64,000 nucleotides of DNA, from assembly GCA_016715205.1 (NCBI GenBank), contig JADKBC010000005.1, positions 1 to 64,000 on the forward strand, written 5' to 3'. The notes under the pieces are model-generated. The model was given only the letters and a program-made list of their open reading frames with translations. It was not told where the DNA came from and ran no database searches. Both the position numbers and the translations under genes were made by a program. The DNA comes from Holophaga sp. Lineage in GTDB: Bacteria; Acidobacteriota; Holophagae; Holophagales; Holophagaceae. Shown here one piece after another: positions 58,377 through 64,000 of this stretch; position 1 is the stretch's first letter, and each line of letters starts with the position of its first letter.

Positions 58377-58888
58377 CGTTGCACATGATCGGGCCCGGCA
58401 AGTTGGCCCCAGAACTTGTCAATGCGGTGGTGGAGATTCCCTTCGGCTCGCGCATCAAGTATGAAATCGACCATGTCACCAGCCTGGTCAAGGTGGATCG
58501 GGTGCTCTATTCGCCCATCCACTACCCCGCCGAGTACGGCTACATTCCCCATACGCTGGCGGACGACGGCGATCCCTTGGATATCCTGGTCATGATCCAA
58601 GGTGCCACCTACCCCGGCGTGGTGATCGAAAGCCGCCCCATCGGCGCCCTCAAAATGAGGGATGACAAGGGCCAGGATGACAAGATCATGAGCGTGGCTG
58701 CCAACGATCCCAATTTCGCTCACGTCAAAGAATTAAAAGACCTTCCGCCCCATCTGTTGCGCGAAGTGGAACATTTCTTCCTGACCTACAAGAACCTTGA
58801 GGCCAAGGATGTACACAGCGAAGGCTGGGCTGACCGCACCGAGGCCCTGGTACTGATTGAAAACGCCATCAAGGCCTATCGCCATTAA
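58373..58888 (+). CDS. ppa: Inorganic pyrophosphatase, family I
   Basis: Hydrolyses pyrophosphate released in biosynthesis. The 171-residue protein fits family I. VVEIPFGSRIKYEIDHVTSL, YPAEYGYIPHTLADDGDPLD (with the D-G-D-P-L-D metal cluster) and MRDDKGQDDKIMSVAANDP are diagnostic. GGAGG lies before the ATG. A TAGAAT hexamer at 58290-58295 overlaps the upstream stop codon and could be a -10, but no -35 is evident. Confidence 0.95.
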   Translation: MTLHMIGPGKLAPELVNAVVEIPFGSRIKYEIDHVTSLVKVDRVLYSPIHYPAEYGYIPHTLADDGDPLDILVMIQGATYPGVVIESRPIGALKMRDDKGQDDKIMSVAANDPNFAHVKELKDLPPHLLREVEHFFLTYKNLEAKDVHSEGWADRTEALVLIENAIKAYRH

Positions 58889-58945
58889 GCAGGACGGTTT
58901 CCGCCCCCAGATCGGTGTATCCTTCCCCCAATCCGAAGGTGTCCC

Positions 58946-59632
58946 ATGAGCATGATCTGCTTCGACCTGGACGGAACGCTGGTCAACCCGCTGCCGGGCG
59001 TGGTGCATTGCGTGCGCGACACCTGCACCACCTTTGATCTGCCCTGCCCCACGCCTGAAGAGATTCGCCCCTTCATCGGCCCCAGTGTGCGTGGTCTATT
59101 TTCGAAGCTTCTGGGCGCGCAGGCACCCGAGCGCCTGGATGCTGTCATGGCGCACTATTGGAAGGTGTTTGGAGAGGATGGCATTTTTGAGCACCAGATA
59201 TACGAGGGCGTTCAATTGCTGCTGGGCCGCCTCAAACGCCAGGACCATCGAATCAATGTGGTGACGGCCAAACCAGCCACCTTTGCACGCCAGGTGGCTC
59301 ATTATCTGGACCTCAACCTGATCATCGACGAGATCTTTGGCCCCGCCATCGATCAGCCTTGGCCTGGGAAAGTGGCCTTCATGAAATCCGTCTGCCAGGG
59401 TGGCGCCCTTTGCACCTCGGGATACCTGGTGGGAGACCGCGGGGATGATATGCGGGCGGCGGTGGAATTTGGACTCACGCCGGTGGGAGTCACCTGGGGT
59501 TTCGGAACCCGGGAAGAATTGTTGGAAGGCGGAGCCACCCATATCTTTGATGATATTCAAGCCCTGGATACATGGTTGCAGCAGGAACTCCCCGATCCTG
59601 AAATCCATGATCTGGTGACCCGAGCGGAATAG
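58946..59632 (+). CDS. HAD-superfamily phosphatase (phosphoglycolate phosphatase-like)
   Basis: A 228-residue haloacid dehalogenase-type phosphatase. Motif I is CFDLDGTLVNPLPGV (nucleophile Asp). A helical cap follows (PTPEEIRPFIGPSVRGLFSK). Motif II is NVVTAKPATF, motif III includes the Lys in WPGKVAFMKSV, and motif IV is YLVGDRGDDMRAAVEFGL. GVTWGFGTREELLEGGATHI is typical of Gph/PpaX-like members. PpaX-type pyrophosphatase or phosphoglycolate phosphatase are both possible; adjacency to ppa does not decide. Confidence 0.87.
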   Translation: MSMICFDLDGTLVNPLPGVVHCVRDTCTTFDLPCPTPEEIRPFIGPSVRGLFSKLLGAQAPERLDAVMAHYWKVFGEDGIFEHQIYEGVQLLLGRLKRQDHRINVVTAKPATFARQVAHYLDLNLIIDEIFGPAIDQPWPGKVAFMKSVCQGGALCTSGYLVGDRGDDMRAAVEFGLTPVGVTWGFGTREELLEGGATHIFDDIQALDTWLQQELPDPEIHDLVTRAE

Positions 59633-59745
59633 CCCTCCGCCTAGCCGTTGTTTCCTTCCTGTTGCCAGATTGGGGACAGGCAGTAAAACTGTGCAGAAAG
59701 GATCGGCTGTCCTTAATCCATTTCGGAACTCAAAGGAGATACGTC

Positions 59746-61785
59746 GTGCCCAAGTCCCCCTCTGCCCCACGCGTCGCGGCCATTGTCGGCCCCTTTACGT
59801 CTGGGAAGACCACGCTTCTGGAAAGTCTGCTCTTCGCCTCCGGCGCGCTACCGCGCAAGGGTTCTGTCAAGGAAGGCAATTCCGTTGGTGATTTCTCTCC
59901 AGAATCCCGGGCCCGGCAAATGAGCCTGGACGCCGATCTGGCCACGATCAATTACCTCGACGAATCCTGGACCTTCATCGCCTGCCCGGGTTCGGTGGAA
60001 TTCCTGCAGGAAATGACCGGCGCCTTGATGGTGGCCGATGCGGCCGTGGTCGTGGTGGAGCCCGACCCCAACCGCGCCATGATGGCCGCCCCCATCCTCA
60101 AGTTCCTCGATGACCACAAGATTCCCCACCTCATTTTCGTCAACAAGATGGACGGCGCCGAGGCTGCCAAATATCTGGGCGCCACGGTGGAAGCGCTGCA
60201 GACTTGGTCCGCCAGCCCGCTGGTGCTGCGGCAGTGCCCCATCATTGAAGGCGAATCCCTCAAAGGCTATGTGGATCTCTCCTTCGAACGTGCCTTCCGG
60301 TACAACCCCCACCAGGAATCCACGCGCATCGATATTCCCGAAAACCTCAAGAATGAAGTGGCCGCCGCCCGTGGCGAGATGCTGGAAAAGATCTGTGCCC
60401 TGGACGACCAGCTCATGGAGATGTTGCTCGAAGAGCGCCTCCCAGGCATGGAAGAAGTCTTCAAGGTCATGCGCGGCGGCTTCCAGGATGCCTTGCTGGT
60501 GCCCGTGCTCTTCGGTAGCGCCGAGCGCGACGGTGGCGTTCGCCGCATTCTCAAGTTGCTCCGCCACGAAGCCCCGGAATACGGTGCCACTGCCGCCCGC
60601 AACAACATCCCGGCCGATGCCCCTTTGGCCCAGGTGTGGAAGACCGTTCACGCCATGCACATCGGCAAACAGAACTACGTGCGCGTATGGAAGGGTGAAG
60701 TGGCCGACGGCGCCACCCTGGCGGGTGTTCGCATCTCCGGCATGAACAAGCTGTTTGGCCAGAAGCAGGACAAGGTCACCAAGGCCGTGGCAGGCGATAT
60801 CGTGGCCCTGGGTCGCATGGACCCCATCAAGACCGGCCATGGGCTCACCAGCCAGGCCCAGCCGCTTGAAATGCCGTGGCCCGCCGCCCCGCAGCCCGTG
60901 CTGCCCATTTCCCTCAAAGCCACCAAGAGTGGCGAAGAAGTGAAGCTCTCCAGTGCCTTGGCCAAGCTAGTGGAAGAGGATCTTTCTTTCCACCTGGAGC
61001 AGAACGCGGAAACCCAGGAGCGCATTCTCTGGGGCCAGGGGGAAATCCACCTCAAGAACGGCGTGACTCGGCTCAAGTCGAAGTACAACGTGGAAGTCGC
61101 CTCTGAAAAACCCCTGGTGCCCTACCGCGAAACCATCAAGAAGGGTTGCGAAGTCCACGGCCGCCACAAGCGGCAGACCGGCGGCCACGGACAGTTTGGC
61201 GATGTCCACTTCCGCATCAAACCCCTGGCCCGGGGCGAAGGCGTTCACTTCACCGAAGAAATCGTCGGCGGTGTGGTGCCCCGCAATTACATCCCCGCCG
61301 TGGAAGAAGGCGTCATCGATTATTGCAAGCAGGGACCCCTGGGCTTCCCGGTGGTGGATCTTTCCGTGTGTCTCTTCTTCGGCAGTTACCACGATGTGGA
61401 CAGCTCCGATATTGCCTTCAAGACCGCTGCCCGCATTGGCATGCAGGAAGGCCTGCCCATGTGCAATCCTGTGCTGCTGGAACCCATTCTCGAAGTTCAA
61501 ATCTCTGTGCCCAGTGAGCACACCAGCAAAGCCCAACGCATGGTCACCGGCCACCGGGCTGGTCAGATCCTGGGCTTCGACGCCAAGGAAAACTGGCCAG
61601 GGTGGGATGTGGTCAACGCCTACCTGCCCCAGAGCGAAATGAACGATCTCATCATCGAAATCCGCTCCCAGACCATGGGTGTGGGCTTCTTTACCTGGGC
61701 GTTCCATCACCTGGCCGAACTCGAAGGGCGCGACGCCGACAAGATTGTTGAAGCCCGCAAGAAGTCCCTCGAACATCACGCATAA
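59746..61785 (+). CDS. Elongation factor G-like protein (EF-G paralogue)
   Basis: A 679-residue protein starting at GTG 59746, with AAAGGAG seven bases upstream. It has the EF-G domain order: a GTPase domain, domain II, then domains III-V (SKYNVEVASEKPLVPYRETI, then RQTGGHGQFGDVHFRIKPL and HDVDSSDIAFKTAARIGMQE). G1 is GPFTSGKTT (15-23) and G4 is NKMD (133-136). G3 reads ACPG (79-82) instead of DxPG, and the RGITI-type switch I is replaced by ARQMSLDADLATI. This matches the widespread EF-G-like clade of uncertain function rather than the main FusA. GTP hydrolysis may be altered. Confidence 0.88.
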   Translation: MPKSPSAPRVAAIVGPFTSGKTTLLESLLFASGALPRKGSVKEGNSVGDFSPESRARQMSLDADLATINYLDESWTFIACPGSVEFLQEMTGALMVADAAVVVVEPDPNRAMMAAPILKFLDDHKIPHLIFVNKMDGAEAAKYLGATVEALQTWSASPLVLRQCPIIEGESLKGYVDLSFERAFRYNPHQESTRIDIPENLKNEVAAARGEMLEKICALDDQLMEMLLEERLPGMEEVFKVMRGGFQDALLVPVLFGSAERDGGVRRILKLLRHEAPEYGATAARNNIPADAPLAQVWKTVHAMHIGKQNYVRVWKGEVADGATLAGVRISGMNKLFGQKQDKVTKAVAGDIVALGRMDPIKTGHGLTSQAQPLEMPWPAAPQPVLPISLKATKSGEEVKLSSALAKLVEEDLSFHLEQNAETQERILWGQGEIHLKNGVTRLKSKYNVEVASEKPLVPYRETIKKGCEVHGRHKRQTGGHGQFGDVHFRIKPLARGEGVHFTEEIVGGVVPRNYIPAVEEGVIDYCKQGPLGFPVVDLSVCLFFGSYHDVDSSDIAFKTAARIGMQEGLPMCNPVLLEPILEVQISVPSEHTSKAQRMVTGHRAGQILGFDAKENWPGWDVVNAYLPQSEMNDLIIEIRSQTMGVGFFTWAFHHLAELEGRDADKIVEARKKSLEHHA

Positions 61786-61805
61786 GAACGCGAGGGCCTA
61801 TCCGC

Positions 61806-61836
61806 AATGGGGAGACATGGTCTCCCCATTTTTTTC
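61806..61836 (+). terminator. Rho-independent terminator after the EF-G-like gene
   Basis: AATGGGGAGAC-ATG-GTCTCCCCATT is a perfect 11-bp stem with a 3-base loop (61806-61830), followed by TTTTTC. It separates the EF-G-like gene from the following lipoprotein. Confidence 0.88.
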
Positions 61837-61979
61837 ATCTTCATTTTCATATTTCACAATGCTGAAGCGAGTTCACCGAGAAGACACAATTTCGCGCTTT
61901 GGACATGCGACAGACAGGCGTAAGATGGCCGATTGTGTACAAACGCTAATGTGATCCCGAATCTTTTACGGAGGAAGAC

Positions 61980-64000
61980 ATGCGCTCTCATAGCCGCATA
62001 TTTGATTTCCTGCATCGAACCCCGGCTGCCTTCAGCCTAGTCCCTGCAGCCGCCCTCATCGCCTTCACGATTTCCTGCGGAGGCACTAGCGATGCAGTGA
62101 AGAACCCCGCCCCCGCAATCTCGGCCTTCACGACGGGAACCGTTGCCGGTTCCGTCTTCACGCCCACGGCCCCCGGGACGACCATTTCCATTGCCAGCGG
62201 CAACAGCGTCACGTTCCGAGCCAATTTCGCCGTGAAGGATGGAAGCGCCGTGGTGATGCCGGGGAATATCCCAGTCATCAGCAACGTGCCCTTCACCATT
62301 CCCAATATCACGACCACCACCACGTACACCCTCACCGTGACCAGCGGGGACGGCCAGAAGGCCACTGCCACCACCGCGGTCAATGTGCTTGCCGTGCCTG
62401 CGATCTCGGCCTATTCCAATGAGGATGCCACCTACTATGTGGGTGTCCAGATCCCTACCAATACGCCCACCGTCACGGGCGCCACGCCCATAACCTACAG
62501 CGTGCTCCCCGCCCTTCCGGCAGGCCTCAATCTTAATACCACGACGGGCGCCATCACCGGCACACCCCAGCTCATCAGTGGCCAGACCACCTACACCATC
62601 AAAGCCACGAACTTGGTGGCCCCTGCCGGCACCACCCACGATATCAAGATCGCCGTGGCGGCCACGCCCATCACCTTCAGCGCCTCCAGCACCACCATCA
62701 CCCTGGGCGACTCTTTGATCTTGAGCTGGGACGCCACTTCCGTCTCCAACCTCTTCAGCGCCGTCACCATCAGCGCGACCCCGACGGATGGCACCCTCGT
62801 GGGCCCCTTCAACCTTTCGGGCTCGAAGAATGTCAGCCCGATCACAACCACCACCTATACCCTGTCGGCCACGCCGACGGCTGGCGGTCCTGCCGTCATC
62901 AAGGCCGTGGATGTCACCGTGGGCGCCGCCCCTGTGCACTTCACATCCTTTTTAGCCGCTCCCACGGTCGTTCCGATGGGGGATATTTCCAACCTCAGTT
63001 GGACCTTCACGGGCATTCCCACGACTCTGACCCTGGACTCCGTCAACGTGCTGGGGAACAGCGGTGCGACGGTCACTCCCGTCCGTCGCCAGACCTTCAC
63101 CCTGGTCGGCTCGAACGGGATGGGAAGTGACTCCACCACAGTCAAGGTAGCAGCCCGGGGCCTCGATCTCCTGGCCGGCGGAATCGCCGGTGCTGGTATG
63201 CGCGATGGCACGGGTGCGGCTGCCCAGTTCAACAACCTCCAGGGCATGTCCTTCGACGCGTCCGGAAACCTCTACATTGCCGATTACGGCAACTTCCTAA
63301 TTCGCAAAGTGACACCTGGCGGCGTCGTGACGACCTTCGCCGGCCAGGCAGGAGTGAAGGGACTCCTGGATGACGCCGATCCCAAGGTGGCGACCCTCAA
63401 TGGCCCCAGGGCCATCGATATCGACGCATTCGGGAACATGATCGTGTCCGATGGTGGCTCGAGCGCCACGGGCAAGCTTCGGCTCATCAAGCCCTCCGGC
63501 GCCGTGGTTACGGTGACGGGCGCGGATGCCTGGGTGAAGCAGCCCTGGGACTTCGCGATCGATTACGCGGCCAGCACCTCTGGAGCCATCATGGGCTGGG
63601 TGGTGGATTACACCAATCGTTCCGTGACCAAGCTCTCCATCGACACGGCCACGGCCGTCGCCACCGTGCAGGCGGGAATGGGCACCGTGGGCCTTGTGGC
63701 CACGCCTGCATTCAGTACCACCAGCGGCCTCTCCGTTGATGGCACAGGCATTCTCTACATCGCCGATTCCGGCAATCAGCTCGTTCGAGCCGTCAAGGGC
63801 ACCACCGTTTCTAACCTCGCTGGCGTGGCGGGGACCACCGGAACACCCGCGGTCACCAACCCCGCTCTCGCCTGCGTCAACAAGCCCTATGGGGTCGTCA
63901 CCTCGACTTCGGGGGCCGTCACCACCGTCTACATCGCCGACAAGGGCAACAATGCCATCCGGAAACTCCAGGTAGACAACACCGCCACTCCTCCCATGCC
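61980..64000 (+). CDS. Large lipoprotein with Ig-like and NHL repeats, 3' end outside window
   Basis: ATG 61980 follows GGAGGAAG, and the frame is open to the window edge, so at least 673 residues are encoded and the C-terminus is missing. A long basic leader ends in a lipobox-like FTISCGG (Cys33). Residues about 40-395 are Thr/Ser-rich beta modules, including a putative Ig domain (ITYSVLPALPAGLNLNTTTG, then AITGTPQ). From about 400 NHL propeller repeats follow: GNLYIADYGNFLIRKVTPGG, GILYIADSGNQLVRAV and VYIADKGNNAIRKLQ. It is likely a surface or periplasmic binding protein. Codon use is notably Thr/Ala/Gly-rich, as expected for repeats. Confidence 0.85.
   Translation, partial: MRSHSRIFDFLHRTPAAFSLVPAAALIAFTISCGGTSDAVKNPAPAISAFTTGTVAGSVFTPTAPGTTISIASGNSVTFRANFAVKDGSAVVMPGNIPVISNVPFTIPNITTTTTYTLTVTSGDGQKATATTAVNVLAVPAISAYSNEDATYYVGVQIPTNTPTVTGATPITYSVLPALPAGLNLNTTTGAITGTPQLISGQTTYTIKATNLVAPAGTTHDIKIAVAATPITFSASSTTITLGDSLILSWDATSVSNLFSAVTISATPTDGTLVGPFNLSGSKNVSPITTTTYTLSATPTAGGPAVIKAVDVTVGAAPVHFTSFLAAPTVVPMGDISNLSWTFTGIPTTLTLDSVNVLGNSGATVTPVRRQTFTLVGSNGMGSDSTTVKVAARGLDLLAGGIAGAGMRDGTGAAAQFNNLQGMSFDASGNLYIADYGNFLIRKVTPGGVVTTFAGQAGVKGLLDDADPKVATLNGPRAIDIDAFGNMIVSDGGSSATGKLRLIKPSGAVVTVTGADAWVKQPWDFAIDYAASTSGAIMGWVVDYTNRSVTKLSIDTATAVATVQAGMGTVGLVATPAFSTTSGLSVDGTGILYIADSGNQLVRAVKGTTVSNLAGVAGTTGTPAVTNPALACVNKPYGVVTSTSGAVTTVYIADKGNNAIRKLQVDNTATPPM

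Noticed and set aside
61837..61979. A mobile element or small RNA in the gap before the Ig/NHL lipoprotein
   Set aside because: The stretch is AT-richer and T-rich but holds no inverted repeat, open frame with a ribosome binding site, or terminator pair that would define an element.
1..64000. CRISPR arrays, insertion sequences, prophage or integrative elements
   Set aside because: No regularly spaced repeats, transposase or integrase motifs, or target-site duplications were seen. The genes are core metabolic and envelope functions throughout.

Overview
The window looks like ordinary, densely packed core chromosome from a GC-rich Gram-negative bacterium. It encodes lipopolysaccharide transport (lptD, an lptC/lptA-like gene, lptB, an lptF/lptG fusion) and a Kdo-pathway isomerase. 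It also has menaquinone synthesis by the futalosine route (mqnC, mqnB), a quinone-linked dihydroorotate dehydrogenase, a type IV pilus retraction-type ATPase, sigma-54, c-di-GMP proteins and an aerobic histidine-degradation cluster. From recall of these families and gene orders the best guess is an acidobacterium of the class Holophagae (Geothrix/Holophaga type); no database search was possible. No insertion sequence, phage, integrase or CRISPR array was seen, and no gene-free stretch exceeds 300 bases.

Layout. 1-7 kb: the tail of an oligopeptidase B, a frameshifted YchJ-like gene, pyrD, a FAD protein, a small membrane protein, release factor 3, a small unknown gene and an OmpR-type regulator. 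7-12.4 kb: RNase E/G (TTG start), a ZIP transporter and lptD, closely spaced. 12.4-14.8 kb, minus strand: a PleD-like diguanylate cyclase and thioredoxin reductase. 14.9-21.1 kb: recJ, the lptC/A-like gene, lptB, rpoN and hpf, coupled by ATGA overlaps and ending at a strong terminator. 21.1-23 kb: a 54-residue zinc-ribbon protein overlapping mqnC, then mqnB. 23-28.4 kb: bacteriohemerythrin, tRNA-Gln, spoVG, kdsD, the lptFG fusion and two small genes.

28.3-32.4 kb, minus strand: a CapA-like lipoprotein, a radical SAM protein, sucD and sucC. 32.5-38.6 kb: a PilT-like ATPase; then on minus yajQ with a polyprenyl synthase, and udk, a Nudix hydrolase and an envelope protein; then a lipoprotein. 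38.6-41 kb, minus: kbl and tdh (threonine to glycine) separated by an inverted repeat. 41-45 kb: a lipoprotein, guaA, an MFS transporter and a helical protein. 45-53 kb: a PilZ protein and the hut region (hutU, fhs, hutG and hutC on minus; hutH divergent) with a HutC-type operator between hutU and hutH. 53-58.3 kb: a membrane metallophosphoesterase, then a coupled HD-domain, HEAT-repeat and histidine-kinase operon. 58.4-64 kb: inorganic pyrophosphatase, a HAD phosphatase, an EF-G-like GTPase, and an Ig/NHL-repeat lipoprotein that runs off the right edge.

How it fits together. The Lpt genes between 10 and 27.5 kb supply most of an LPS export bridge, with two functions merged into single chains; LptE is not seen. 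MqnC, MqnB, the polyprenyl synthase, PyrD and succinyl-CoA ligase point to respiratory metabolism. HutH, HutU and HutG under HutC would convert histidine to glutamate, but imidazolonepropionase (HutI) is absent here. Several intergenic elements (a HutC site, promoters with a recurring TAGACT -10 hexamer, two inverted repeats, a hairpin over the guaA ribosome binding site) are described because they are easily missed.
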